This document shows, piece by piece, positions 35,263-45,569 of a DNA stretch of 64,000 nucleotides (positions within the stretch are counted from its first letter, which is position 1; each line of letters starts with the position of its first letter). Origin of the DNA: Parabacteroides sp. (GTDB taxonomy: Bacteria > Bacteroidota > Bacteroidia > Bacteroidales > Tannerellaceae). Both the position numbers and the translations under genes were made by a program. The stretch covers positions 186,001 to 250,000 of the forward strand of contig DXVO01000008.1 of NCBI GenBank assembly GCA_019417325.1, read 5' to 3'. The notes below the pieces were generated by a model that made no database searches, had not been told where the DNA came from, and was given only the letters and a program-made list of their open reading frames with translations.

Positions 35263-36756
35263 ATGGCAGTTTACTTAAACGATGTATCAAGGACATTTGG
35301 AGAATACTTGCTTATTCCCGGTTTAACCACCAAAGAATGTGTACCCAACAACGTTTCGCTAAAAACCCCTCTTGTAAAGCATAAAGCAGGTGAAAAGTCG
35401 GCAATCGAATTAAATATACCATTCGTTTCGGCTATCATGCAATCTGTATCCGGACCGGAGTTAGCGATGGAACTTGCCCGAAATGGTGGATTATCTTTCA
35501 TCTTCGGTTCACAGCCTATCGACTCGCAAGCTGATATGGTACGCAAGGTAAAAAAATTCAAAGCCGGTTTTGTTATCAGTGATTCAAACCTGACTCCTGA
35601 AAACACATTGGCTGATGTAATTGCATTGGTCCAGAAAACAGGGCATTCTACAATCGGAATAACCGACAACGGTACACCTAATGGAAAATTACTGGGTATG
35701 GTAACCAGCCGTGATTATCGTGCAGAAAAGGATCCGGCAGATAAAAAGGTGAAAGACTTTATGACTCCATTCTCCAAACTGATTGTCGGAGAAGTCGGCC
35801 TGGGCTTAAGTGAAGCAAACCAGATTATCTGGGACCACAAACTGAACACATTGCCTATTATCGATAAAAATCAGAAATTACAATATTTCGTATTCCGCAA
35901 GGACTATGACAGCCACCGCGATAATCCGAAAGAATTATCCGGAGCAGACAAGAAATTACTGGTTGGTGCTGGGATTAATACCCGCGATTACAAAGAACGC
36001 GTTCCGGCTTTAGTTGAAGCAGGTGTCGATGTTTTGTGTATCGACTCTTCCGATGGTTATTCTGAATGGCAGCAGGAAACGTTGCTTTGGATTAAGAAAG
36101 AATACGGCAACAAAGTTTTGGTAGGTGCGGGCAACGTAGTAGACCAGGACGGTTTCAACTATCTGGTGGAAGCCGGTGCCGATTTCATCAAAGTAGGTAT
36201 TGGCGGCGGTTCGATCTGTATCACTCGCGAACAGAAAGGTATCGGACGCGGACAAGCTACAGCTTTGATTGATGTTGCACGTGCACGTGACGAATATTAT
36301 CAGAAACACGGTGTATACGTACCGATCTGCAGTGATGGCGGTCTTGTACATGACTACCACATGGTACTGGCTTTGGCTATGGGAGCTGACTTTTTGATGA
36401 TGGGACGTTATTTTGCCCGTTTCGACGAATCTCCTACGAAAAAACTGAAAATCGGAAATAACTTCGTAAAAGAATATTGGGGTGAAGGCTCCAACCGTGC
36501 AAAGAACTGGCAACGTTATGACATGGGTGGAAATGAATCACTGAAGTTTGAAGAAGGCGTAGACAGTTATGTACCTTATGCAGGTAAGATGAAGGACAAC
36601 CTGAATGTTACACTGGGTAAGATCATTGCAACTATGTGTAGTTGTGGTGCTATTACAATTCCCGATTTGCAGAAAAATGCAAAAATAACATTAGTTTCTT
36701 CTACCAGTATTGTAGAGGGAGGAGCACATGACGTAATTCTGAAAGAACAGAGCTAA
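35263..36756 (+). CDS. guaB: IMP dehydrogenase
   Basis: 497 residues starting at MAVYLND. A TIM barrel is interrupted by a CBS pair (about 95-210). The catalytic loop GIGGGSICITREQKG contains Cys319; phosphate-binding GADFLMMGRYFA and the flap region follow. It oxidises IMP to XMP with NAD, the rate-limiting step of GMP synthesis. The C-terminal half (GNESLKFEEGVDSYVPYAGKM) is the Bacteroidales variety, with an extended flap. It ends at a perfect terminator. Confidence 0.94.
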   Translation: MAVYLNDVSRTFGEYLLIPGLTTKECVPNNVSLKTPLVKHKAGEKSAIELNIPFVSAIMQSVSGPELAMELARNGGLSFIFGSQPIDSQADMVRKVKKFKAGFVISDSNLTPENTLADVIALVQKTGHSTIGITDNGTPNGKLLGMVTSRDYRAEKDPADKKVKDFMTPFSKLIVGEVGLGLSEANQIIWDHKLNTLPIIDKNQKLQYFVFRKDYDSHRDNPKELSGADKKLLVGAGINTRDYKERVPALVEAGVDVLCIDSSDGYSEWQQETLLWIKKEYGNKVLVGAGNVVDQDGFNYLVEAGADFIKVGIGGGSICITREQKGIGRGQATALIDVARARDEYYQKHGVYVPICSDGGLVHDYHMVLALAMGADFLMMGRYFARFDESPTKKLKIGNNFVKEYWGEGSNRAKNWQRYDMGGNESLKFEEGVDSYVPYAGKMKDNLNVTLGKIIATMCSCGAITIPDLQKNAKITLVSSTSIVEGGAHDVILKEQS

Positions 36757-36773
36757 TTTTACATACCTCATAT

Positions 36774-36814
36774 AAAAAAAGGCTAGACCCGAAATCGGGT
36801 CTAGCCTTTTTTAT
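36774..36814 (+). terminator. guaB terminator
   Basis: Perfect stem AAAAAGGCTAGACCCGA / TCGGGTCTAGCCTTTTTT with a 2-base loop and T-run. Very strong; the reverse complement is also a valid terminator. Confidence 0.92.
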
Positions 36815-36870
36815 TAATACTTTTTACTTCTCATAATACTTAATATTTACTGTTTTAATTAAAAATATCG

Positions 36871-36889
36871 TATATTTGAACGCCAAGGA
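36871..36889 (+). promoter_or_regulatory. -7 box and ribosome site of the sigma gene
   Basis: TATATTTG (36871-36878) matches the -7 consensus, and CCAAGGAG follows before the ATG at 36907. So the sigma gene appears to be read by the housekeeping sigma factor. Confidence 0.55.
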
Positions 36890-36906
36890 GATAAATGTAC
36901 TGATAG

Positions 36907-37452
36907 ATGCCTGAAACAAAGATCACAGACGAGACGCTAATGACAGCAATCGGAAATAATGATTATATCAGTTATAATAAACTGTTTGATCGTTATTATA
37001 CCCGTCTCTGCCAATACGTATACGCTATATTACAAGATAAGAACGATACGGAGGACATGGTTCAGGAAGTTTTCCTGAACCTGTGGTACCACAGGCAAAA
37101 AATCGCCATCAAGGAGAACGTCTCCGGCTATCTATATCAAATGGCTAAAAACCTGGCTTTAAACCATATCCGATCCAAATCTCATCTAAATATCCTGACA
37201 AACAACGAGGAGCAACTGACTTTATCTTATGAAGAAACCCCGCTCGAAACTCAAGAGTTCCGGATTGCCCTCTATGACTGCATCAACCGTCTTCCAAGTC
37301 GTAGTAGGGAAGTATTGCTTCTTCACCGGATAAAAGGCTTAAAACAAAAAGAAATATCAGAAAAGCTGGACATCTCGGTAAAGACTATTAAAAACCAAAT
37401 TTGGACGTCACTACAAAAACTAAAAAAATGCCTGGAACTTAAAGAAATGTAA
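36907..37452 (+). CDS. ECF RNA polymerase sigma factor (SusC-linked FecI type)
   Basis: 181 residues: sigma region 2 (about 20-85, FDRYYTRLCQYVYAILQDKNDTEDMVQEVFLNLW) and region 4 (about 120-172, LPSRSREVLLLHRIKGLKQKEISEKLDISVKTIKNQI). In Bacteroidetes such factors activate the adjacent SusC/SusD genes after the FecR anti-sigma senses substrate-loaded SusC. It is 55 bp before the anti-sigma gene. Confidence 0.94.
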   Translation: MPETKITDETLMTAIGNNDYISYNKLFDRYYTRLCQYVYAILQDKNDTEDMVQEVFLNLWYHRQKIAIKENVSGYLYQMAKNLALNHIRSKSHLNILTNNEEQLTLSYEETPLETQEFRIALYDCINRLPSRSREVLLLHRIKGLKQKEISEKLDISVKTIKNQIWTSLQKLKKCLELKEM

Positions 37453-37507
37453 AATCCGGATAGGACCTTTTTTTATTTGCTGTGTCTTATATATAAAAAC
37501 AAGACTC

Positions 37508-38491
37508 ATGGATTTGAAAAAACAAATAGGTGAACAGATAGTAGACCATTTATCTGATGGAGCAAATGATGCAAACATGGCTCCTTCCCTGAAGGAATGG
37601 TTGGATCAAAATGAGTCCAACAAAAAAGACTTTGAACAATACAAAAATATCTGGATAGAAACCGGTTCCTATATAGAACAGGAAGCATTCGATACACAGC
37701 GTGCCTGGGAAAAAGTAAATCATACAAATACAAAGAAAAATAATATCCGGAAACGTTTAATCCAAATAGGTTATATAACTTCCGGAGTTGCAGCATCAAT
37801 ACTCTGTCTGTTTATTCTTTCCACTACCGGAATGTTCGACAAACAACAGGAAATATCTGTTAGCATGACAGCCGATTACGGTAACCGCTCGGAAGTAACA
37901 TTACCGGACGGGACCAAAGTCCAATTAAATTCAGGTTCCAATATTACTTATTCATATAATCCGAAAAAAAAGGTCAGAGAAGTTCATTTCCAGGGAGAAG
38001 GATTTTTTGACGTATCAAAAAGTAAAACACCCTTCGTAATAAAAATGGCAAGCGAACTCCAGCTAAAAGTATGGGGAACCTCTTTTAATCTACAGGCATA
38101 CGAAGATGATCAAGCTGTATCAGCTTCCTTGGTGGAGGGGTGTATTGAATTGAATCATGGAAAAAATAAATTAATAATGAATGCCGGAGATATGGCCACC
38201 TTCGATAAACATACAAATGAAATAAAACCGGTATCTGGCATACTCTCACATTCTTACAGTTGGTTGAACGATAAATTATATATGGACCATATGTCGCTGG
38301 CAACCGTATGCAAATATCTGGAAAGAAGATATGATGTTATCATTACCCTCCAAAAGGATTTAGGTAAAAAAATCCACTATGACGGAGTTTTACAGGAACA
38401 AACCATAACAGACATATTGGGGGTTTTATCCCGTCTAAGTAACATCGATTATACCGTGAAAGGAAAAAATATAAGTATAACCTCTAAATAG
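37508..38491 (+). CDS. FecR-family anti-sigma factor
   Basis: 327 residues: a cytosolic N-terminal sigma-binding part (1-85), one membrane helix (about 88-110), a periplasmic FecR domain (about 115-215, ADYGNRSEVTLPDGTKVQLNSGSNITY), and a C-terminal domain of the DUF4974 type (about 255-327). It receives the signal from the STN domain of the SusC protein encoded next. Confidence 0.94.
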   Translation: MDLKKQIGEQIVDHLSDGANDANMAPSLKEWLDQNESNKKDFEQYKNIWIETGSYIEQEAFDTQRAWEKVNHTNTKKNNIRKRLIQIGYITSGVAASILCLFILSTTGMFDKQQEISVSMTADYGNRSEVTLPDGTKVQLNSGSNITYSYNPKKKVREVHFQGEGFFDVSKSKTPFVIKMASELQLKVWGTSFNLQAYEDDQAVSASLVEGCIELNHGKNKLIMNAGDMATFDKHTNEIKPVSGILSHSYSWLNDKLYMDHMSLATVCKYLERRYDVIITLQKDLGKKIHYDGVLQEQTITDILGVLSRLSNIDYTVKGKNISITSK

Positions 38492-38529
38492 AATGCCTAT
38501 GAAGTAAGAATATCATAAACACAAAAAGA

Positions 38530-38597
38530 CGGGAAATGGTGCAACATTCCCCGCCATATTCCAGATCATTAAAATTAGTGCTTGCAACACTAGTGTT
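38530..38597 (+). promoter_or_regulatory. Intergenic hairpin and palindrome before susC
   Basis: An imperfect hairpin CGGGAAATG / CATTCCCCG (38530-38553) and the palindrome AACACTAGTGTT (38586-38597), 25 bp before the SusC start. One may be the ECF-sigma-dependent control site, but no consensus is known to me. Confidence 0.3.
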
Positions 38598-38621
38598 AAC
38601 TAACAATCGAATTACAAATAT

Positions 38622-41600
38622 ATGAATTTTTCAACTATATCAAAGTCGGAACAGTATCCGGCCCTTAAAAAGATTCTGTCTATTATGAGATTAGCAACAT
38701 TGCTTTCGATCATATTTTCACTTCAAATCTCAGCAGCCGTCCATTCACAGGAAACCAAGCTATCGCTGGAAGTAAAAAATCAAACGATAAAGGAAGTCCT
38801 TTTCCTGATAGAAAATCAGTCAGGTTATCGTTTTATCTATGAAAGTGAAAAAATCAATTTAGATAAAAAAGTATCTGTCAACGTAAAAGACCAGACTGTA
38901 GAAGCGATTCTGAAACACATCTTTGAAAAAGAAGGAATCAAATATGAAATCACAGAAAATAATTTTATCCTGATTAATCCGGTTGAAAAAACGACAAAGA
39001 CAAGTCCTGTAGCCCAGTCTGTTACACAAAACAAAAAAGTGGTAAAAGGTAAGGTAACGGATGAAAATGGTGATCCCATTATCGGCGCCAATATTGTAGA
39101 AAAGGGAACTTCTAACGGAACAGTTACAGATGTTGACGGTAACTTCATCATAAATATTTCCGACAATAGCCTATTACAAATATCTTACATCGGGTATAGC
39201 ATGATGGAACTACGTCCTGGCCGTGAAGCATCCTTATCTATAAAATTAAAAGAAAACACACAGTTAATGGACGAAGTGGTTGTAGTTGGTTACGGTACGG
39301 TAAAAAGAGCGAATCTGGGTGGTGCTGTTTCCACTGCAGATTCCAAGGCATTCGAAGCTCGCCCGGTCCAAAATGCTGCCGCTGCTTTGCAAGGAGAAGT
39401 CCCGGGGTTAACAATCACACGTTCAGGTGGTGCTCCCGGCGCTGATATGACAATGAAAATTCGTGATGTTTCTTCTATTAACGGTGGTACTCCACTTGTT
39501 TTAATTGATGGTGCTGAAGGAAATATCAATTCAATAAATCCTGCCGATATAGAAAACATTTCTGTTTTGAAAGACGGTACAGCAGCTATTTATGGTGCAC
39601 GTGCATCCGATGGTGTTGTATTGATTACAACAAAAAGCGGCAAACGCAATCAAAAACTGACTGTTGGTTTTGATGCTTATTATTCAATAAAAACTCCTGC
39701 TTTACTGAAAAAGACTGCAAACTTATTGCAGCATGCGGAAATGGCATTAGAAATCACAGACGGTTCTTTTCCGGTTGAATATACAGCAGATGAATTGGAT
39801 TTGATCCGCCAGAACAGCGATTTAGTATTGACAGATTCTCCACAGTGGGGACGCTGGACCGGTTATCCTAAGTTTTATAAAAACCAGGATTGGAACGATA
39901 TGATTATCGGCAACAGCAATATGCAGAATTACAATGTTAATATTTCAGGAGGCGGTGAAAAATATTCTTATATGATATCTTTAGGACATCAGCGTGAAGA
40001 AGGTTTACCTAAGTTCGGCGAAGACCTCAACAAACGTTATTTTGCCCGTGCAAAATCCAGTATCGAAATTTTTAAAAACCTGACTTACGATCTTAATATG
40101 TCCTATGAATCCGGTAGCAGAAATTATTCTTCCGGTATAACGGAAGGACAAAATATCTGGGAACTTATTTATAAAACACGTTCCTGGGCTCCGCTACGAA
40201 ATCCGGAAGGAGGATTCTATACCTTCGAAGGATTTGATAACCCTGCACAAGTTTTGGAAGATGGTGGTATAGCCAATAAGACAACCACAAACTTCACAAT
40301 AAACAACCAGTTGAAATGGAATATTATTGACGGTTTGAATTTAATCGGACAGGCTGTAATCCGTAAATATGATTCGGATGAGAACATTACCAATAAGAGC
40401 ATCGTCAACTACGATTGGGATAATAACTATGTCCGGGAAAAACGTACTCCGAACAGCGCTGAACGTAAATATAGTAAAAGGCTTTCCAAGAACTTCACTT
40501 TATACGCTGAGTATAAAAAGAATTTCAATAAGCTGCATGATTTGAACATTATGGTCGGTACATCCAACGAGTCTGAGAATTATGATATGTTCTCTGCAAA
40601 GCGAATCAATTTCGACCAACAGGAAAACATGTCTTTACAATTAGGTAGTTCCGAAGACCAAACAGCATACAGTGAAGGAGAAGCCTGGACAATCAATTCA
40701 TTCTTCTCAAGGGTTAATTATACATTTGCCAACAAATATACCATTGAAGGAACCATACGTGCAGATGGAAGTTCCCGCTTTCACCCGGACCACCGCTGGG
40801 GATATTTCCCAGGAGTGAATGCAGCCTGGCGTATCGGAGAAGAAGGTTTTATGAAAAAACTCAACGTATTTGATGATTTGAAAGTAAGAGCGTCTTACGG
40901 TGAAATGGGTAATCAATCAGGTATCGGTCTATACGATTATATCCAATTGATTTCATTAAGCAAAGACTACTATCCGTTCGGAACAGGAAACAAGGGACAA
41001 ATGGCAACCAACGGAAATATCGTATCCATCTCACGTACATGGGAAACAATTCGTACAACCAACGTCGGTCTTGATTTTTCGACCTTGTCAAACCGCTTAT
41101 ACGGATCATTTGATTATTTCTGGAAAGAAAACAAGAATATGTTGATTGCAAAAACATATCCTTCCATATTAGGAGCTGATGCACCAAGTACTAATAGCGG
41201 TCACTTGAGTATCAGAGGTTGGGAAATTTCATTAGGATGGAGAGACCAAATAAAAGACTTCAGTTATTCTGTTCGTTTCAATATCAGCGACGCACGGAAT
41301 AAGGTTGTTGAACGAGTTGGAAATAATCTGATTACATTAGGAAAGAATGATACTCCGACAGGTTATCCCCTGAAATCTTATTTCGGTTATGAATTTGACG
41401 GTATTATCCAAAACGAACAAGAACTGGAAGAATACAAAGCCCGTTTCCCGAACGGTGGTATCCCCGGTGATTTAAGTGTTGGCGATGCCAAGTACAAAGA
41501 TTTGGATAACGATGGCAAACTCTCAGTATTGGGTAATGGAGAAGAAGGTGATGGTGATGTTGTGTATTTAGGCGATTTGAATCCACGCTATAATTTCGGT

Positions 41601-42062
41601 CTGAATTTGAGCGCAGCTTACAAGAACTTCGATTTTGGAGCATTCATTCAAGGTGTCGGACGTAGGACTATGTTCCTGGAAGGTGAAGCAAGCAAACCAA
41701 TGCCTGAAGCATGGTACCAATCAGCCGAATATTGGTACGGAAAAACCTGGACAGCAGAAAGAACTGATGCTCAATATCCGGCAATCACTTTGAAAAGCAA
41801 GAGAAACTATAACTATTATGTATCAACAAACACCAAGCATAATGTAGCTTACGCCCGTTTGAAAAATTTACAACTGGGATACACAATACCGTCTGCATTA
41901 ACCACTAAGATTGGTCTGCAAAAACTTCGTATTTACTTCTCCGGTGAAGATTTATTCGAAGTCCATAATACTCCGGGCGGATGGGATCCGGAAGAAGAAG
42001 GTGGTTATGTTTCTTATCCATTTGCTCGCAATTATTCTTTTGGAATAAATGTTGTATTCTAA
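38622..42062 (+). CDS. SusC-like TonB-dependent receptor with STN domain
   Basis: 1146 residues. Signal peptide (about 20-43); an N-terminal STN domain (about 48-105) that signals to FecR; a carboxypeptidase-regulatory-like domain (about 138-225, VKGKVTDENGDPIIGANIV); a plug beginning at LMDEVVVVGYGTVKRANLGGAVS; and a 22-strand barrel ending in an aromatic residue. It imports a glycan or another large solute through the outer membrane with TonB energy. Both the STN domain and the sigma/FecR genes beside it show that it is a transducer as well as a transporter. Substrate unknown. Confidence 0.95.
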   Translation: MNFSTISKSEQYPALKKILSIMRLATLLSIIFSLQISAAVHSQETKLSLEVKNQTIKEVLFLIENQSGYRFIYESEKINLDKKVSVNVKDQTVEAILKHIFEKEGIKYEITENNFILINPVEKTTKTSPVAQSVTQNKKVVKGKVTDENGDPIIGANIVEKGTSNGTVTDVDGNFIINISDNSLLQISYIGYSMMELRPGREASLSIKLKENTQLMDEVVVVGYGTVKRANLGGAVSTADSKAFEARPVQNAAAALQGEVPGLTITRSGGAPGADMTMKIRDVSSINGGTPLVLIDGAEGNINSINPADIENISVLKDGTAAIYGARASDGVVLITTKSGKRNQKLTVGFDAYYSIKTPALLKKTANLLQHAEMALEITDGSFPVEYTADELDLIRQNSDLVLTDSPQWGRWTGYPKFYKNQDWNDMIIGNSNMQNYNVNISGGGEKYSYMISLGHQREEGLPKFGEDLNKRYFARAKSSIEIFKNLTYDLNMSYESGSRNYSSGITEGQNIWELIYKTRSWAPLRNPEGGFYTFEGFDNPAQVLEDGGIANKTTTNFTINNQLKWNIIDGLNLIGQAVIRKYDSDENITNKSIVNYDWDNNYVREKRTPNSAERKYSKRLSKNFTLYAEYKKNFNKLHDLNIMVGTSNESENYDMFSAKRINFDQQENMSLQLGSSEDQTAYSEGEAWTINSFFSRVNYTFANKYTIEGTIRADGSSRFHPDHRWGYFPGVNAAWRIGEEGFMKKLNVFDDLKVRASYGEMGNQSGIGLYDYIQLISLSKDYYPFGTGNKGQMATNGNIVSISRTWETIRTTNVGLDFSTLSNRLYGSFDYFWKENKNMLIAKTYPSILGADAPSTNSGHLSIRGWEISLGWRDQIKDFSYSVRFNISDARNKVVERVGNNLITLGKNDTPTGYPLKSYFGYEFDGIIQNEQELEEYKARFPNGGIPGDLSVGDAKYKDLDNDGKLSVLGNGEEGDGDVVYLGDLNPRYNFGLNLSAAYKNFDFGAFIQGVGRRTMFLEGEASKPMPEAWYQSAEYWYGKTWTAERTDAQYPAITLKSKRNYNYYVSTNTKHNVAYARLKNLQLGYTIPSALTTKIGLQKLRIYFSGEDLFEVHNTPGGWDPEEEGGYVSYPFARNYSFGINVVF

Positions 42063-42082
42063 AAAATTAAAATTAAAAAATC

Positions 42083-43750
42083 ATGAAAAGATATAGAATA
42101 TTATTGGGGTGTCTTGCCACTACTGCTTTGTTATTTTCAGCTTGTCAGGATATTGATTTATTGCCGAAAGACAACCTGCCTGATGAGCTTTACTGGAAAA
42201 CTCCGGAAGATTTTATGAAAGAGGCGAACTGGCTTTATTCCCGTACGGAATCATTCGGGACAAAAGATACAGATAGCGATATAGGTTATGAACTAAACGA
42301 AAATACCACCAGCAACGGAACACTAATTGCCCCGAACAAAGATGATGAGTGGAATGATCGCTTTAAAGATGTCCGCCAATGTAATATTATTATTGAAAAA
42401 GCGCAGACTTACGAAGGAGACCAATCTGAAATTCAACGCTATGTTGCGGAAGCAAGATTCTTCAGAGCTTATACATATTGGCGGTTAATAAAAAAGTTTA
42501 ACGATGTGCCTCTTCTGACTAAAGTACTGGACGTCGAATCCCCCGAATTATACGGAAGCAGAGAAAAACGGGAAAAGGTAGAGGATTTTATCTTATCTGA
42601 ACTGGAAAATATTGCCACATCCTTGCCATTACAAAAGGAATTGACAGCTGATGAAAAAGGGCGTATCACACAAGGAGCCGTATTAGCACTGAAAGCCAGA
42701 GTCGCCTTATTTGCGGGAACTTGGGCAAAATATCATCAGAACCGTGCAGATTATCAGGACTTGCTCCAACAAGCTATTGATGCTTCAAATAAAGTTATCA
42801 GTAGTAAGCAATACTCTTTGTATGAAGGTTCCGGAGATGAAAGTTATCGCTATTTGTTTATTGATGCCGGAGATGATACGGCTGAAGAGATTTTCGGCAG
42901 TCGTTATTATACAGATGTTCGCATGCACTCTACTGCACATCCGGTTTATTGGGGTTGGAGAGGTACACCGACCAAAAAATTAGCAGATATGTATTTATGT
43001 AAAAGTACCGGTCTGCCAATCGATAACCCGAATGCCGAGTTCAAAGGTTATGCCACAATTGCAAGCGAATATGAAAACCGTGACCCACGTATGAAACAAA
43101 CATTCCTGATGCCGGGAACTGTTTATTGGAGTCCTCAGATGGGAGAAGAAGAATGTTCTCCTAAATTTACGATACGCCCTGAAACCCGTACCGGATATAA
43201 GATCTATAAATTCATGGCAGAGACTATGATACCTTCTGATAAAGATGCGTATGACTACCATATTATCCGTTATCCGGAAGTTTTGTTGATTTTGGCAGAA
43301 GCGACCTTTGAAAAGGACGGAGCAATCAGCGATGATATCCTGAATAAAACAATCAATGTAATTCGTTCCCGCAAAGGTGTCGAGATGCCTCATCTGACGA
43401 ATGCTTTTGTAACAGCAAACGGCTTGGACATGCAAACCGAAATCCGTCGTGAACGAACTATCGAATTAGCTTTTGAAGGTTTCCGCCGTGATGACCTGAG
43501 ACGTTGGAAAACGGCTGAAGAAGAACTTCCGAAAGCAATCAAAGGCATCAAGTTGAAAGGTTCGGAATATGAACATTTGAATGTGTTGAACGATGGAAAC
43601 CCCGGATTGACAGATGAAGATGGCTTCCTGATCGTAGAGCCTGCTGCAAACCGTAAATTTGTCGCTCCTAAGAACTATTATTATTCTCTTCCTTTAGACG
43701 AATTATATCTTAACCCGAGTTTACAACCTAACAACCCAGGTTGGGACTAA
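42083..43750 (+). CDS. SusD/RagB-family surface substrate-binding lipoprotein
   Basis: 555 residues: lipobox (LLFSAC at about 15-20), a tetratricopeptide scaffold (YVAEARFFRAYTYWRLIKKFNDVPLLTK is diagnostic), and the C-terminal SusD domain with RRERTIELAFEGFRRDDLRRWKTAE and LYLNPSLQPNNPGW. It forms the lid of the SusC channel, 20 bp downstream of susC. It ends at a strong terminator. Confidence 0.95.
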   Translation: MKRYRILLGCLATTALLFSACQDIDLLPKDNLPDELYWKTPEDFMKEANWLYSRTESFGTKDTDSDIGYELNENTTSNGTLIAPNKDDEWNDRFKDVRQCNIIIEKAQTYEGDQSEIQRYVAEARFFRAYTYWRLIKKFNDVPLLTKVLDVESPELYGSREKREKVEDFILSELENIATSLPLQKELTADEKGRITQGAVLALKARVALFAGTWAKYHQNRADYQDLLQQAIDASNKVISSKQYSLYEGSGDESYRYLFIDAGDDTAEEIFGSRYYTDVRMHSTAHPVYWGWRGTPTKKLADMYLCKSTGLPIDNPNAEFKGYATIASEYENRDPRMKQTFLMPGTVYWSPQMGEEECSPKFTIRPETRTGYKIYKFMAETMIPSDKDAYDYHIIRYPEVLLILAEATFEKDGAISDDILNKTINVIRSRKGVEMPHLTNAFVTANGLDMQTEIRRERTIELAFEGFRRDDLRRWKTAEEELPKAIKGIKLKGSEYEHLNVLNDGNPGLTDEDGFLIVEPAANRKFVAPKNYYYSLPLDELYLNPSLQPNNPGWD

Positions 43751-43774
43751 CGAATCAGGTTAAATAGGCAGTGC

Positions 43775-43826
43775 GGTGCCAAAATGAGGTTCAACAAACT
43801 GTTGACCTCTTTTGGCACCCTTTTTA
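43775..43826 (+). terminator. Terminator after susD
   Basis: GGTGCCAAAATGAGGTTCAAC and GTTGACCTCTTTTGGCACC form a long stem with a 6-base loop and TTTTT tail. It separates susCD from the two following secreted-protein genes, so those are probably transcribed from their own promoter or by read-through. Confidence 0.85.
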
Positions 43827-43867
43827 CATTATCTTATTTCTAATTTTAGCATTTTATTTATACCTAT

Positions 43868-45553
43868 ATGATTTATAAAAAACAGATTTGGACTGTATGG
43901 CTACTATGTATATTATGTATAAGCTGTACAACAAATACAAAAGAAGCGCAAAGTAACGTTTCACCCCGTATCATTAATATTATTAATTTTATCCGTCAAA
44001 CCGACTATCGCGTAGCAAACGCAGACAGCTTGTTGTATGAAACGGTATGCGAACAGGTCAAGCTGGTAAATAAATATGATTTGCCTGCTACATTCCTACT
44101 ACAATATGACGCCCTAATAAATCCGTTATATCAGGATTTATTAAAAAACAAACTGAATACCCAGTCTGAAATCGGGGCCTGGTGGGAATTAACACAACCC
44201 CAGATCGAAGCTGCAGGAATCAAATGGCGGGGAGAACACAGTTGGGTATCCCATGCTAATATTGCATTCAGCACAGGATACAACAAAGAAGAGCGGGAAC
44301 GCTTAGTAGATGTCTATATGGCAAAATTCAAAGAAATATTCGGCAGTTATCCCAAATCCGTGGGTTCCTGGTTTATCGATGCACATACATTAGCTTATAT
44401 GTATGATAAATATCATATCGTAGCCTCATGTAACTGCAAAGACCAAATAGGGACGGACGGATATACCTTGTGGGGAGGATACTGGAACCAGACATATTAT
44501 CCAAGCAAACAAAATGCCTATATGCCTGCACAGACAACCGGAGGACAAATACCTGTACCTATTTTTCGTATGCTGGGAAGCGATCCGATTTATCAATATG
44601 ACGACGGGCTTGGAAATGAAAGACAAGGGGTAATATCACTTGAACCAGTTTATAAAAAAGCGGGAATGGACAGGCAATGGGTCGATTATTTTCTGGAATC
44701 GATAGTAAATCAGCCTTGTCTGGCATTCAACTATGCACAAGCCGGACAAGAAAATTCATTTACATGGAGCAACATGCGCAAAGGTCTGGAAATGCAGATA
44801 CCTATCCTGGACTCACTGAGAAAAGAGAATAAGATACAAATTGAAACATTGGAACAATCTGGTAAATGGTTTAAAGAACAATTTGCTGTTTCTCCTGCAA
44901 CGGCTGTTACCACATTATCGGATATACGTGGCGAAGGGAATAAAACGGTTTGGTTCAATAGCCGTTACTACCGTGCAAACCTGTTATGGGGAAAAGATTT
45001 CTTCCGTTTCAGGGACATTCATCTATTCGATGAAAATTATAAATCTGCTTATCTGGACAAACCAGGTACCGGCAATCAATTTTTATTCTTTACTTTGCCT
45101 GTTGTCGATGGCTTTATGTGGAGTGAAGGAACGGACCGTGCCGGACTCCGTATCGTGCAGTTGGACAATGGGAACAAGGAAGAGCTTATCCTGACAAATC
45201 CGGAAGTAACTGAATCAAATAAGGATGTACTGACGGTTTCCTGTAAAGATAAAGAAGGACACCTGTTCCATATTACATTCTATGAAGACTGTTTCGAAGT
45301 TGCAAGCCCGGATAATACAACTAATTACTCATGGGCATTGGAGCTTAAAACAGCCGCAGGAAAAGAGTTGCCTTTTACCTCTTTCGGAGAAAAAGCAATC
45401 GATGCCGAATTTGACGGCTTCAAGTATGTAATTGCCTGCAAGGAAGGTTCTGTTGAAAAACCGGCTGCCGGTTCCGATTATATTTTCAGACTGCTCCCTG
45501 CCGGAAATAAAATCGTAATCGATTGTACGAACAAAGCTCAAAGTAACCATTAA
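43868..45553 (+). CDS. Putative exported lipoprotein, glycosidase/deacetylase-barrel-like, unknown substrate
   Basis: 561 residues: signal peptide and lipobox (LCISC), then a region (about 30-330) with features of a (beta/alpha)7-8 barrel of the polysaccharide-deacetylase or GH57/GH38 kind (YDLPATFLLQYDAL, EIGAWWELTQP, WRGEHSWVSHANIAF, SVGSWFIDAHTLAYM, NCKDQIGTDGYTLWGGYW). A beta-rich C-terminal domain follows (about 370-560). The conserved acidic and His residues suggest an enzyme. I do not recognise a named CAZy family. It follows the susCD terminator and precedes the DUF3863-like gene by 16 bp. Confidence 0.6.
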   Translation: MIYKKQIWTVWLLCILCISCTTNTKEAQSNVSPRIINIINFIRQTDYRVANADSLLYETVCEQVKLVNKYDLPATFLLQYDALINPLYQDLLKNKLNTQSEIGAWWELTQPQIEAAGIKWRGEHSWVSHANIAFSTGYNKEERERLVDVYMAKFKEIFGSYPKSVGSWFIDAHTLAYMYDKYHIVASCNCKDQIGTDGYTLWGGYWNQTYYPSKQNAYMPAQTTGGQIPVPIFRMLGSDPIYQYDDGLGNERQGVISLEPVYKKAGMDRQWVDYFLESIVNQPCLAFNYAQAGQENSFTWSNMRKGLEMQIPILDSLRKENKIQIETLEQSGKWFKEQFAVSPATAVTTLSDIRGEGNKTVWFNSRYYRANLLWGKDFFRFRDIHLFDENYKSAYLDKPGTGNQFLFFTLPVVDGFMWSEGTDRAGLRIVQLDNGNKEELILTNPEVTESNKDVLTVSCKDKEGHLFHITFYEDCFEVASPDNTTNYSWALELKTAAGKELPFTSFGEKAIDAEFDGFKYVIACKEGSVEKPAAGSDYIFRLLPAGNKIVIDCTNKAQSNH

Positions 45554-45569
45554 TTATAAAAACGGATAT

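Noticed and set aside
38622..42062. Assigning a glycan substrate to the SusC/SusD locus
   Set aside because: No recognised CAZyme or sulfatase nearby gives a reliable clue, so any named substrate would be a guess.
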